Origin: Lactobacillus hamsteri DSM 5661 = JCM 6256
GTDB taxonomy: Bacteria > Bacillota > Bacilli > Lactobacillales > Lactobacillaceae
Assembly: GCF_000615445.1 (NCBI RefSeq)
Contig: NZ_BALY01000009.1
Location: 1 to 57,660 of the forward strand
Reading direction: 5' to 3'
Length of the DNA: 57,660 nt
The translations under genes and the position numbers were made by a program. The notes under the pieces were generated by a model. It had not been told where the DNA came from. It saw only the letters and a list, made by a program, of their open reading frames with translations, and did not search any database. This document shows, piece by piece, positions 34,320 through 43,767 of the stretch (within the stretch, counting starts at the first letter, position 1; every line of letters begins with the position of its first letter).

Positions 34320-36218
34320 TTAATTAGCAAGCACATGCTTCGCCAAAATCCATTGTTTTTGTGATCCAACTCTAACCATTAGTTTTCCATTAATTGCTTT
34401 AATCTCACGAAGCAAATACTTACGAGATTTAGCAATCTTAGTCATTTTCTTACCGTTTTTATCATAAAAATGAATATTTTTCTTTTTATTATTAATTTTT
34501 ACAATTCCATGCAACTTGTATTTGCGCTTATCGCCTTTAATCAGCTTAAATAATTTACTTTGACTAATTTTTGTCCATTTTCCATTAATTTTTACTAAAA
34601 TATGCTTTTTATTAAATTTCAATGCAACATGCTTATGCTTGACTGTAATAATAGGCTTATTTTGAATATTTTCATCTTTTAGTGCAGCACTTAATTCCTT
34701 TTTTTCAGAATTTTTCGAATTATTTTCTACAGGTAAGTAAACCGGAATTTCAATATATGAAGGTTGGTTAACTTGATGCTTATCTTTAAAAATTTTATCT
34801 AAAATTGAAAATTCATCTGTAATCGGAAGTTCTTCGGTTTGAGTTGCATTATCACTAAATTTTTTATCATTTTTATCCGTTTGAGTACTTGAATCAGAAG
34901 TTTCTGACTTATCGGAAATAATCAAATCAGTTTGAATTCCAGAATCAGTTGTTTCGGTACTATCTGTCTGAGTCATATTATCTGTATTTTCAAAAATATC
35001 AGTTTGACTGCTTTCTTCTGTTGTCTCTGGCTTTTCCGGCAACATCGGATCGGTTTGAATTCCATTATCAACAGTTTCATTACTGTCTGTTTGAATTGTA
35101 CTATCTAAATTTTTTGAAGAATCAGTTTGGGTATTCTCTTCAGAAGTTTCTGGTTTTGTTTGAATACCTTCATCTTTTTTATTTTCAGAACTAGAATGAT
35201 CTTCTTGCTTTTGCTCTTGAATATTTTTTAATAATAATTCTTTTTCTTTTAGCAAATTATTTTTATTTTCAATACTTCTATCAAGTTCTTCTTTGTCAGT
35301 ATTAATTTGTTTTTCAATTTGAGCTACTTGCGTCAAGCTTGCATTAAATAAATCTTTAGCTTTCGCAAAATTATCTTTTTCTTTTTCAAAATTATCAATT
35401 ACTTCTTGAGAGACATTTTCTCCTTTTTTCATTCTTTCTAATTCGGAAACTACTTTTTCATAATCTTTTTTTACGCTTTGCCACTGTATTTCTAAATTAT
35501 TCGCTTTATTTTTAATACGTGTCCATTCATCGTCTACTGGTTTAAATTTATTGAATTCCGCTTGTCTCTTTTCTTTTACTTTTTCTAAAATTTCCAACAC
35601 CTTTATACATTCATCTTTTTCTTCTAATAATTTTGAATAATTTGGAGTATCAGGAGACAACTTACGTAATTTTTGATTTAATTCTTCTAATTTTTCAGTT
35701 TTAGATTTAATCCCAGCATTTGTATTATCTAAATATTCTGTAATTATTCTAAGTTGATAGAACTCTTCTTTATGCGACAAACGATATCTTTGGGTATTTA
35801 ATTCCCAATTTCCGGCATCTTCACGCAAAGTTTCATATTCTAATTTTTTCTGCTCTAATTCTCTTACCTTCTCCTCATCACCACTTTTTCCTTTAGCGCC
35901 TTCATAAATCTTTTTAGCAGTTTCAAAATTTTTATTTGCTTCATTAAATTGTTTTTTAGCATTTATTTGCTCTTTTAATGCTTTATCTAATTCAGCCTGA
36001 TCATAATTTTTCTTATTTTGAAGTTTATTTACATTTTCTTCGGCCTTCTCAAGATTATTAGTAACTGCTACTAATTTATCTTGCAATTGATCCAAACTAA
36101 TTTTTGGATCTTTTAAATCAACCTGAGTTGCCTCACTACTTGCCTTCACGGTTTCTTGCACATTTAATAAAATTCCTCCGGCAATTAATACTGCTGCTAA
36201 TTTTGAACTTTTTTTCAT
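34320..36218 (-). CDS. Secreted coiled-coil protein with QTD-motif repeats and C-terminal SLAP-type wall domain
   Basis: 632 residues from ATG 36218 with GGAGGAT upstream; the longer frame to 36254 puts residues ahead of an obvious signal peptide (MKKSSKLAAVLIAGGILL, cleavage near VKAS). Residues about 45-345 are strongly predicted coiled coil (Lys/Glu-rich heptads). Residues about 355-480 are a Ser/Thr/Asp-rich segment with eight QTD or QTE motifs (NTQTD, TIQTD, GIQTD, SSQTD, MTQTD, GIQTD, STQTD, ATQTE) at 11-25-residue spacing. The last 100 residues are basic, with repeats like FYDKNGKKMTKIAK and AINGKLMVRVG, typical of the SLAP domain that binds lactobacillus wall polymers non-covalently. 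Function unknown; a surface fibre or adhesin is likely. Confidence 0.82.
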   Translation of the reverse strand: MKKSSKLAAVLIAGGILLNVQETVKASSEATQVDLKDPKISLDQLQDKLVAVTNNLEKAEENVNKLQNKKNYDQAELDKALKEQINAKKQFNEANKNFETAKKIYEGAKGKSGDEEKVRELEQKKLEYETLREDAGNWELNTQRYRLSHKEEFYQLRIITEYLDNTNAGIKSKTEKLEELNQKLRKLSPDTPNYSKLLEEKDECIKVLEILEKVKEKRQAEFNKFKPVDDEWTRIKNKANNLEIQWQSVKKDYEKVVSELERMKKGENVSQEVIDNFEKEKDNFAKAKDLFNASLTQVAQIEKQINTDKEELDRSIENKNNLLKEKELLLKNIQEQKQEDHSSSENKKDEGIQTKPETSEENTQTDSSKNLDSTIQTDSNETVDNGIQTDPMLPEKPETTEESSQTDIFENTDNMTQTDSTETTDSGIQTDLIISDKSETSDSSTQTDKNDKKFSDNATQTEELPITDEFSILDKIFKDKHQVNQPSYIEIPVYLPVENNSKNSEKKELSAALKDENIQNKPIITVKHKHVALKFNKKHILVKINGKWTKISQSKLFKLIKGDKRKYKLHGIVKINNKKKNIHFYDKNGKKMTKIAKSRKYLLREIKAINGKLMVRVGSQKQWILAKHVLAN

Positions 36219-36322
36219 AAAAAATCCTCCATAAATATTTATTTTTGTTCTCATTACTAAATGCGCAATATTTATAGATTTTTTTCTACAAAAAATTTTC
36301 TTTAAATTTTCTTAATAATTTA

Positions 36323-36357
36323 AAAAGATCAAAAAGCATATAACTTTTTGATCTTTT
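36323..36357 (-). terminator. Terminator after the serine hydrolase gene
   Basis: 14-bp perfect stem (aaaagatcaaaaag and complement) with a 7-base loop, 9 bases after the stop. Confidence 0.82.
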
Positions 36358-36365
36358 CTTTTATA

Positions 36366-37454
36366 TTAATTTTTTAAGAATGTACTGGTTTTAATATGAT
36401 TTAAAATTTTGTAACCAACAGATTTATTATGATTTTTTCCGCCACTTTGATTCAAAAACATCACAATTCCATTTTGATTATCACCAGTAATCTGCATCCA
36501 ATTAGCAAAATGCGTATCACCACAATTTCCATAAGCTAACTTAAGCTTACCTGATTTCTTCGCATACAATCCGCCTGAATAAGTCGAACGTTTTGAATCC
36601 AAATGAGTCATATAATTATATTGCTTTTTCGTTAAAATCTTGCCATTTGTCAAACCGCACATAATCTTATAGTAATCAGCTGGCGATGAACAAAGATTAC
36701 CGGCACCAACCATCTGCGACATAGCATAGCCATTAATATTTACAGGACTTTGATAATTTTTACCGTAACGATAAAGATATGATGTAGCTGCTAAAATTTT
36801 CTTAGGGAATTTCCCGTAAATATATGTTTGATGTAAATGAAGTGGCTTAACAATTCGACTCTTCAAATTACTTGCATATGATTTATGTGTTACTTTACGA
36901 ATAATTCCCGCTAATAAAATATAGTTAGCGTTATTGTAATTAAACTGATTTACTCCGTATCGTCTACTTCTATTAACTTGGCTAACTACCCAGTTAATTG
37001 CGCCAGCTTCAGAAAATTTTCTTCCATGGCTTGACTCGGTACCTACGACATTAATTCCAGAAGTATGAGTCATTAATTGGCCAACCGTGATTTTTGACGC
37101 ATTGCGCATTGAAGGATACCAACGAGAAATTTTAGTATTTTGCGAAAATTTCTTTTGATAAATTAGTTGCGTTACCATTGCGCCAGTAACAACTTTTTGT
37201 AATGATCCTAAAGGATAAACAACTTTTTTACTGCCATTGTTGCGTTTCTTATATTTAGCATAGCCAACACTAATTTGTTCTGCATTGCCATCTTTTACGA
37301 CTATCACGCTACCACGTAAGTGTCCTTTTTCCAAAGTCTTTTTAACATAGCTTCGCATAGATGACGCCATTACTTTTTGACTATTTAAAGTACCACCTAA
37401 TGTAATTAACGCTCCGAGTACTACGACACTAGTCCATAATTTCTTAACTCTCAC
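36366..37454 (-). CDS. Secreted serine hydrolase of the class C beta-lactamase/PBP family
   Basis: 362 residues with an N-terminal signal or anchor (WTSVVVLGALITLGGTL). The catalytic S-x-x-K is SLQK (Ser84, Lys87) in YPLGSLQKVVTG, the second motif Y-x-N is in NYNNANYILLAG near 173, and HTSG sits between them as in this family. The third motif is less clear (GNCGDTHFANW). Such proteins act on D-Ala-containing peptidoglycan or teichoic-acid D-alanyl esters, or are plain esterases; the substrate is not shown. It is monocistronic with its own terminator and lies outside the membrane. Confidence 0.85.
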   Translation of the reverse strand: MRVKKLWTSVVVLGALITLGGTLNSQKVMASSMRSYVKKTLEKGHLRGSVIVVKDGNAEQISVGYAKYKKRNNGSKKVVYPLGSLQKVVTGAMVTQLIYQKKFSQNTKISRWYPSMRNASKITVGQLMTHTSGINVVGTESSHGRKFSEAGAINWVVSQVNRSRRYGVNQFNYNNANYILLAGIIRKVTHKSYASNLKSRIVKPLHLHQTYIYGKFPKKILAATSYLYRYGKNYQSPVNINGYAMSQMVGAGNLCSSPADYYKIMCGLTNGKILTKKQYNYMTHLDSKRSTYSGGLYAKKSGKLKLAYGNCGDTHFANWMQITGDNQNGIVMFLNQSGGKNHNKSVGYKILNHIKTSTFLKN

Positions 37455-37537
37455 TTTAAATTTTTACCTCGATCCAAATTGTATCTAAAATATTTTAGCA
37501 TTCTAGGGGAAATATGGTTAATATTTTTTCAACAAAA

Positions 37538-37571
37538 AAAGAATTAGACATATATTACTGCCTAATTCTTT
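37538..37571 (-). terminator. Terminator of the alpha-galactosidase operon
   Basis: 10-bp stem (aaagaattag and complement) with a 14-base loop and a run of T on the minus strand, 30 bases after the stop. Confidence 0.75.
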
Positions 37572-37600
37572 AATTACTTAAAGAGAGAAATATAAGTTGT

Positions 37601-39831
37601 TTACTTTTCGACAATCTTATATAAATATGACTGAAAATCACCTGTAACTTGTGCCGTATCGCCATTTGAACCATTAAATTGATATGGTTCACGCAAGCCA
37701 AAGTTTTGAAGTATTCTGCCGCCAACGATAAGATTATCATTAACTTCATAAGTTTTATCTTGATCTAAATCTTTTAATACAAAATATCTATCTAAAGTAT
37801 CATTTGGTTTAGCAAGTTTTCGGTAAAAGCCAACGATCTTTTCTTTATTGTCACTAACAACCCAAGCATATTTATTATTATCATTGAGGGGAATTAATTG
37901 CTTAAAGTTGCCATTAACTAAAAGGTCTCGATTTTCTTTGTACCACTTAATATGATTTTTAATTTGATCTTTTTGCGAGGGGGAAAGCTTATTTAAATCA
38001 AGTTCATATCCAAGTGGGCCAAAATCTGCTAAATCTTGTCTAAACTTAAGGCTTGTATTTCTTCTAACTTGACCATTAGGTACAGCAGAAACATGGTTGC
38101 TAAATACAGATAATGGATAAGCAAGCATTGTTCCTGACATAATATCAAGTCGTTCGGACGCATCGCTATCATCACTTGGCCAGATCTGCGGACTATAATA
38201 CATAATTCCTAAATCATACCGTCCGCCACCACTTGCACAGCCTTCAATTAATAAATCAGGGAAAGCTTCTAATAATTTGGCATACAAATGATAGACACCC
38301 ATGATGTAGCGATGGAAAAATTCACCTTGAGGCAGATTTTCTCGATGAAGATATTCTGAATATGCTTCGGTAATATTTCTATTCATATCCCACTTAACGT
38401 AGTCGACATGACAATTTGCGATAATTTTGCGCATTTGTCCAAAAATATTTTCAACAACTTCTGGATTAGCAAAATCCAAAACATATTGTCCTCGACCTAT
38501 CGCAGCTCTTGAATATGGATGACGAACTACCCAATCAGGATGATTTTTATAAAGTTCCGTATCTGGGGATACCATTTCAGGTTCAAACCATAATCCAAAT
38601 TGCATCCCCAGGTCATGTAAAGCATCACTAAAGTGATCTAAGCCTTCAGGAAACTTCTTTTTATCAACAGTCCAATTTCCAAGTGAAGTCCGATCAGTAT
38701 CACGATGGCCAAACCAACCATCATCTAAAACAAAACATTCCATGCCTAATTCGTTTGCCTCATTAGCCAAACGAAGCAATTTTTCTTCATTAAAGTCAAA
38801 CACATAGGCTTCCCAACTATTAATTACAATTGGACGCTTTTTAGTTTGCCACTTGCGATCAATAATATGTTCTTTTACAAAATTATGCGTCTCCTGCATG
38901 AGGCCGTTATAACCATTATCAGTGTAGAAAATTACCGCTTCAGGAGTAGAAAAACTTTCATCTTTTTCTAGCTTCCAAGTAAAGGTAGCAGGATTAATTC
39001 CAGTCATCAAACGACTGACGCCCCATTCATCAACCTCAACTTGACTAACAAAGTTTCCTGAATAAATTAAGTTGCTCGCAAAAATTCTACCATTATTAAG
39101 TGTTGCCGTTTTAGAAACTAACGCAATAAACGGATTTTCTTGGTGACTTGAAGCACCACGTAAAGATTCAATTTTAGTAATTCCTTGCTCTAAAGGACGT
39201 TTTTTAATATGACGTTCTTTTAACCAAGCTCCAGATAATTGTAAAAAGTCATAATTATCATCTGGTAATTCTAAAACCGTACTTTGTAAATTCTGAATTT
39301 TAACGGCCTTATCACCTAAGTTTGTAACTTTACTGCTTCTTACAATTGCATGACTATTTTTAAAATAGTATAGTTTAATGCTAAGTGTAGTTTATGCTCT
39401 TCATCAACAAGATTAACTGTCAAAGTTTGTGATTCATCATCTTCCGCATAACTTGCTGGCATATCTAAATTGCGAGATTTAATATTATTAATTTGATAAT
39501 CGTAATACTTAAAATCCGGATAAAGAATTTCGTCACCACATTCAATACTTATTGCACCTTCACGAAAATCTGATGTTCCGTATGTTGGATATTCTTGCAT
39601 CCGATCAGCCAAGGTGAATTTTGGAATATCTGGAGAATATTTAACCGTGCCTGAAGCTTTATTATTGTGTAAAGCAATATATTTCAAGTCACTTTCTGTT
39701 AAAGTGCCTAAATCTTTTCCATAGTATAAATGTCCTAATTGGCCATTTTCCATTACATAAAACAAATAACTGATCTCGCCATTATGTAAATGAAAATATT
39801 TTTTAGAAATAATATCTATCATTTTAGGCAA
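37601..39831 (-). pseudogene. melA: GH36 alpha-galactosidase, frame-shifted
   Basis: Two frames of one enzyme of about 743 residues, the usual GH36 size. 39340-39831 gives the N-terminal beta-domain to ALNYTI and then a false tail. The other frame is open from 39391 down through SHAIVRSSKVTNLGD to 37601. It contains the catalytic segments VDYVKWDMNR (nucleophile Asp) and SGGGRYDLGIMYYSPQ ... SDDSDASERL (acid/base Asp). One extra T or A in the TTTTAAAAA run (39355-39366) joins them as NYTIFKNSHAIV. It hydrolyses alpha-1,6-galactosides (melibiose, raffinose). Last gene of LacI-controlled PTS-DUF3284-melA. As written, the enzyme would be inactive unless the indel is an error. Confidence 0.88.
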
Positions 39832-40276
39832 CTCCTAACGCAATTTTGTCTAAGTATTGCAACTTCTTTTTCATTCCACGATTGTAGAAAAATTTATATA
39901 GCAAAGCAGTTAAGAAAAAGTAACTTTGACCTCTAACGGTTTTAATATTAGTCTGCTCAGAATAAACTAGCTCATTTTTACCATTAACATTTTTATCAAA
40001 TTTAAAAGTTTGCGTAATGTTATGATCACCAGGCTGATGAGTTTCTAATTGAAATTCTTTATTAGGAACAATTTTGGTAACTTTAATGGTAGTTGCAGAA
40101 TCTAAATTTCTAATTTTTGTTTTTAAGTTAGTGCTAATTTCATCACCTTCATGCAAACTAGTAATGTTTGCATCGTGATATTTAAAATATTTAAGCTGTT
40201 GATCTAATAAAGTTTGATACAACTTATTTTGTGGTGATTGATAAACATAACGATAAGTTAATGTATCTGCTCTCAT
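39824..40276 (-). CDS. DUF3284 domain protein
   Basis: 150 residues, soluble, no motif of known function; the pattern KYFKYHDANIT ... TIKVTKIVPNKEFQLET fits the DUF3284 family, which in lactobacilli is repeatedly found between PTS EIIC genes and glycosidases. It overlaps the alpha-galactosidase start by 8 bases and follows the IIC gene by 11 bases, so all three are one operon. A role in sugar-phosphate or PTS regulation is only a guess from this linkage. Confidence 0.8.
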   Translation of the reverse strand: MRADTLTYRYVYQSPQNKLYQTLLDQQLKYFKYHDANITSLHEGDEISTNLKTKIRNLDSATTIKVTKIVPNKEFQLETHQPGDHNITQTFKFDKNVNGKNELVYSEQTNIKTVRGQSYFFLTALLYKFFYNRGMKKKLQYLDKIALGVA

Positions 40277-40287
40277 TTTTCCACCTA

Positions 40288-41595
40288 CTATTCTGCAGTT
40301 TCCTTAGCCATTTTAGTTTGTTCATCTTTCAAGTATGATTTATCCAAGACGATCAAGAATGGAATAAAGATCAAGGTCATAACTACAACATCAACTAACT
40401 GTAAAATCGCACCGGCAGGTGAACCTGTACCAAGCCAACCTGAAATAAAGATTGGTGTTGACCATACAACTGTCGCACCAATTGGTCTTGGAACCCAACC
40501 AATTGCAATCGCAACATATGAAATCAAAGTTGAAGCCATTGGAGCCAAAATCCATGGGATGAAAATTACAGGGTTCAAAACAACTGGCAAACCATAAGTC
40601 ATTGGTTCTGAAACATTAAAGATTGATGGAACTAAAACAGTTCTCATTGTTGTCTTCATACGAGCTGATTTAGCAAGCCAAAAGGCAAATACTAAAGCAA
40701 CACCTAATTGCAAACCTTGCATAACGAAAACACCCATGAAAGTAGTGTTGATAATATGTGGCAAGTGGCCTGCATCTACACCATTACGATATGCATTATA
40801 GTTTTGTAATGCCAATGAATCCATGATAGGTTGAATAATTGAGTCAACAAGCAAAGTACCATGAATACCAAACCACCAGAATAATTGCATAAAGAATACT
40901 GAAAGAAGAACAGCTGGAAGAGTATCACCTAAGCCCATAAGTGGTTGTTGCAATACTTTATAAATGAAGTCGATTGCATCTTTATATGGTGTGTAAGTAA
41001 ATATAAATCTAATGCAGTTAAATAAGAATAATGGAGCGGCACCAGGAATGATGGCGACAAATGATTGACCAATCATTGGAGGAACTGAGTCAGGCAATTT
41101 AATAGTAATGTTTGCTCTACTAATTCTGCAGTAAATTTCACTGGAAACAATACCTGTAATAATTGCAACAAACATACCTTGTGCACCCAACTGTGTAATT
41201 GGGAAGAATGCTCCTTGAGTCTTATCTGTTCCGACAAGTGTTAACATTAAGAAACATGATAATGAAATTGCACCAGCAAAAACTTTTGGTTGTTTATATT
41301 TGCCGGCTAATTGATAAGCAACACCAAAGGCAATGAACATAGCAGAAATATTCATTGTTGCATTACCAACAGGAGCAAAGAAATTATTAATAAAATCTAA
41401 AACACCTTTTGGTAAAAATTGTGCAAAACCAAATGTTTGTGGCAAGTTTTGCAAAATAACCATGATAGCACCAAACATAGTTGCAGGAAAAACAACCATC
41501 ATACCATCACGAAGACTAGTTAAGTATTTGTTTTGCCCAAGAGCACTCGCAACAGGGACGAGTTTCTTTTGCATCCAATCTAAAAACTTTTTCAT
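40288..41595 (-). CDS. PTS EIIC component, lactose/cellobiose family
   Basis: 435 residues from ATG 41595, which has AAGGGAG upstream; the frame extension to 41679 lies over the promoter. About ten membrane helices; typical family sequences are LRDGMMVVFPATMFGA near the start and NVSEPMTYGLPVVLNP before the last third. It carries no IIA or IIB domain, so it depends on those proteins encoded elsewhere. It transports and phosphorylates a disaccharide. Linkage to alpha-galactosidase suggests an alpha-galactoside such as melibiose, although the family is better known for beta-glucosides. Regulated by the adjacent LacI protein and probably CcpA. Confidence 0.9.
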   Translation of the reverse strand: MKKFLDWMQKKLVPVASALGQNKYLTSLRDGMMVVFPATMFGAIMVILQNLPQTFGFAQFLPKGVLDFINNFFAPVGNATMNISAMFIAFGVAYQLAGKYKQPKVFAGAISLSCFLMLTLVGTDKTQGAFFPITQLGAQGMFVAIITGIVSSEIYCRISRANITIKLPDSVPPMIGQSFVAIIPGAAPLFLFNCIRFIFTYTPYKDAIDFIYKVLQQPLMGLGDTLPAVLLSVFFMQLFWWFGIHGTLLVDSIIQPIMDSLALQNYNAYRNGVDAGHLPHIINTTFMGVFVMQGLQLGVALVFAFWLAKSARMKTTMRTVLVPSIFNVSEPMTYGLPVVLNPVIFIPWILAPMASTLISYVAIAIGWVPRPIGATVVWSTPIFISGWLGTGSPAGAILQLVDVVVMTLIFIPFLIVLDKSYLKDEQTKMAKETAE

Positions 41596-41616
41596 AATAA
41601 ACTCCCTTTTAAGCTT

Positions 41617-41670
41617 TGTAATCGCTTTCTGTTTACATTTATTATAATATATGTTTATATTTTGTTTACA
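41617..41670 (-). promoter_or_regulatory. Promoter/operator region of the PTS-melA operon with cre
   Basis: On the minus strand: TGTAAACA at 41663-41670, a TATAAT near 41643-41648, and AGAAAGCGATTACA (41617-41630), which matches the CcpA cre consensus at 13/14 positions. The last is part of an outer inverted repeat TGTAA...TTACA (41617-41637). TGTAAAC-type half-sites recur upstream of the lacI gene (42764-42785), so they may be the LacI regulator's operators. Confidence 0.55.
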
Positions 41671-41682
41671 CAAGGGCAAAAT

Positions 41683-41715
41683 AAAAAAAGTTTAGTTTTT
41701 TACTAAACTTTTTTT
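41683..41715 (-). terminator. Terminator of the lacI gene
   Basis: 14-bp perfect stem with A/T ends (core agtttagt and complement), 5-base loop. It overlaps the last codons of the LacI gene (stop at 41703). Confidence 0.82.
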
Positions 41716-42740
41716 GTAACTGAATCTCTTAAACGTAATTGACTTCTACAAGTTATTACTAACGGCATAGTATTAGCAGACTTTTCAATCATCATATCTT
41801 TTGCTAATCTCACCGCTGTTTTCCCCATTTCTCGTGAGTCCATGTAAACACTTGAGAGCGAGGGTGTTAAATAGCGATTCATTTCAACATCATCAAAGCT
41901 AATAATTGAAACTTGGTCTGGAATACTAATATGATGATTATTAAGCGATTTATAAACGCCTAAAGCCATTGGATCACTAGCTACAATAATTGCACTTGGT
42001 AATTCATCTAACTCATCAATCATTTTATTACACATTTCAAATCCATCTTCAATTGACCAGTCGCTGATGTATGAATGCTCATATTTATTTAGCTCTTTTA
42101 TTTTCATCCAATTTGAATAAGTAACGGCTCGAGAATCACCTTTAAGCGGAATTGTGTTTCCATCCATATCAACTATACTAGAATTACCACCTATAAAAGC
42201 AATATTGCGGTGTCCTAATTCATATAAATGATTCAAAATTTGTGTTGTCTTATCTGTAAAATCATTTTGAATATAATCGCAATAATCAAGATCTGGATTA
42301 GCATCAACTAAAATCACATTTTCATTAAGTGATTTAATCCTTTTAATAGCGTCATTAGTCATTTGACCCACAAGAATAACAGCACCATATTTGCTTAATT
42401 CTTCCCAGTCCTTATTCTTATCATGCATACGAAATACTACATTTGTATCAAGGCGCCACTTAGCAGCTTCATCAGTAATTCCGTCATGAATATTTTTAAA
42501 ATATGGATCCCCAGGCTCATTTTCAGCCGTATGACGTAAAATTAAACCTATTGACATCCCTTTTTTTCCTTTAGGACCACGTTTATTTTTCGTTTTTGAA
42601 TAATTGAGTCTTTTAGCTGTTTCTAAAACTCTTTTTCGAGTATTAACGTTAATATGAAAATCTGGATCTTTATTTAAAATTCGTGAAACACTAGCTGGTG
42701 ATACGCCCGCTACTTTCGCAACATCTCTTATACTCGGCAT
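41703..42740 (-). CDS. LacI-family transcriptional regulator
   Basis: 345 residues. N-terminal LacI helix-turn-helix (SIRDVAKVAGVSPASVSRIL, residues 3-22) and hinge, then a periplasmic-binding-protein-like effector domain (GPKGKKGMSIGLILRH onward, RNIAFIGGNSS, ISFDDVEMNRYLTPSLSSV). Like the MelR/GalR group it probably senses a galactoside and represses the adjacent PTS-DUF3284-melA operon. Its own leader contains repeated GTAAA(C/T)A elements, which suggests autoregulation. It is separated from the PTS gene by its terminator, so it is transcribed separately. Confidence 0.92.
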   Translation of the reverse strand: MPSIRDVAKVAGVSPASVSRILNKDPDFHINVNTRKRVLETAKRLNYSKTKNKRGPKGKKGMSIGLILRHTAENEPGDPYFKNIHDGITDEAAKWRLDTNVVFRMHDKNKDWEELSKYGAVILVGQMTNDAIKRIKSLNENVILVDANPDLDYCDYIQNDFTDKTTQILNHLYELGHRNIAFIGGNSSIVDMDGNTIPLKGDSRAVTYSNWMKIKELNKYEHSYISDWSIEDGFEMCNKMIDELDELPSAIIVASDPMALGVYKSLNNHHISIPDQVSIISFDDVEMNRYLTPSLSSVYMDSREMGKTAVRLAKDMMIEKSANTMPLVITCRSQLRLRDSVTKKV

Positions 42741-42811
42741 ACTGCATCTTCTTTCACTTTTTATTGTTTATTTACTTTATGTTTACTTTTATTTTACTAC
42801 TTATAAATAAT

Positions 42812-42834
42812 AAAAGCGCTATATTAGCGCTTTT
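42812..42834 (-). terminator. Terminator of the Nudix gene
   Basis: 9-bp perfect stem (aaaagcgct and complement), 5-base loop, 3 bases after the stop. Confidence 0.85.
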
Positions 42835-42837
42835 TTA

Positions 42838-43254
42838 TCAATTTTCAATATATTCTTGGGCTGCCTTTAAAATACGCATTTTATCATGTTCAGTTAAATA
42901 TTTTTTTGCTTCATCCAAAGTAACCCATTTACCCGCCTTGATTTCTTCTCTTTGTAATTTAACTTTTTGATTTGCTACAGCCTTTGCCAGATAAAAAGTT
43001 ATTTCTTTATTTTTATAAGCATTTAAAGCGTATTTTGTTTTTTTAACAAAATTAAAATCAAATATCGGTTTTAAACCTGATTCCTCAAGCACTTCACGTT
43101 GTGCCGCTTCTTTTGGAGCTTCATCACCTTCTAAATGTCCTTTTGGAAAACCCCAATTATTATTTTTAATACTTTGTACAATTAAATACTCTAATTGTTG
43201 TACTTTGTCCCTTTTTCTATAAATTACTGCACCTGCCGAATGTTCAAGAATCAT
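42838..43254 (-). CDS. Nudix hydrolase, bis(5'-nucleosyl)-tetraphosphatase type
   Basis: 138 residues. The Nudix box GHLEGDEAPKEAAQREVLEE then SGL (about 40-62) has the full Gx5Ex7REUxEExGU pattern. The start EHSAGAVIYRKRDKVQQLEYLI and the FPKGH just before the box are typical of Ap4A hydrolases of the MutT-like asymmetrical kind. It clears dinucleoside polyphosphates or similar nucleotides in the cytoplasm. Single gene with its own terminator; the stretch 43255-43404 upstream is AT-rich leader. Confidence 0.9.
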   Translation of the reverse strand: MILEHSAGAVIYRKRDKVQQLEYLIVQSIKNNNWGFPKGHLEGDEAPKEAAQREVLEESGLKPIFDFNFVKKTKYALNAYKNKEITFYLAKAVANQKVKLQREEIKAGKWVTLDEAKKYLTEHDKMRILKAAQEYIEN

Positions 43255-43404
43255 AACTAAACACCTCGCTATTGATTTTTAATTAAATATTAATCTTTAT
43301 TATGAGTTTTAACAAGGAATTTGATTGTGGTTTTATAAATATAACTTATATGTATAAATGATATTATAAGTATATTTATGCACTTATGTACACGCGCATA
43401 CAAA

Positions 43405-43440
43405 AACGCATCAACTAGTACATAACTAGTTGGTGCGCTT
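43405..43440. terminator. Strong hairpin between the Nudix gene and the msmK relic
   Basis: 15-bp stem with one wobble (aacgcatcaactagt against actagttggtgcgctt), 5-base loop, with a T5 run on the minus strand. It is a terminator-like structure; which transcript it ends is unclear. Confidence 0.55.
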
Positions 43441-43477
43441 TCTAGTTTTAATCTAAGAGGGGGAGTTCTATCCAGAA

Positions 43478-43683
43478 GACGTTGCCCACAGATCAAGTCG
43501 TTGAAGTTACAGTTATCGTTTCAAAACTTTTGGGTGCAGAAACTCAACTTTACACTAAGGTCGGCAGTATTGAATTGGTATCCAAGGTTGATGCTCGTGA
43601 CTTTACTAAGCGTAAAGATGGGCTTTGAAATGAACAAGGCTCACTTCTTCGATCCAGAAACTAAAAAGACTTTGGATGTTTAG
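43478..43683 (+). pseudogene. Remnant of a sugar ABC-transporter ATPase (MsmK C-terminal end)
   Basis: Only the last 65-70 codons of an MsmK/UgpC-type ATPase survive, without start, Walker motifs or promoter. One frame reads DQVVEVTVIVSKLLGAETQL then YTKVGSIELVSKVDARDF, the TOBE domain of this family. Near 43620 the frame is broken, and GFEMNKAHFFDPETKKTLDV then stop continues in another frame. It lies on the opposite strand to its neighbours. MsmK energises raffinose/melibiose ABC importers often linked to melA, so this is likely the trace of a lost or relocated msm transporter. Confidence 0.8.
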
Positions 43684-43767
43684 CAAATATATTTCATTAA
43701 AAAATATGAAAATAATATAATAACAATAAATATAATTTACAAAACTATTTATTATATAAAACCGTAA

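Noticed and set aside
43290-43496. 68-residue minus-strand frame
   Set aside because: Covers a hairpin and the msmK relic antisense; no ribosome site.
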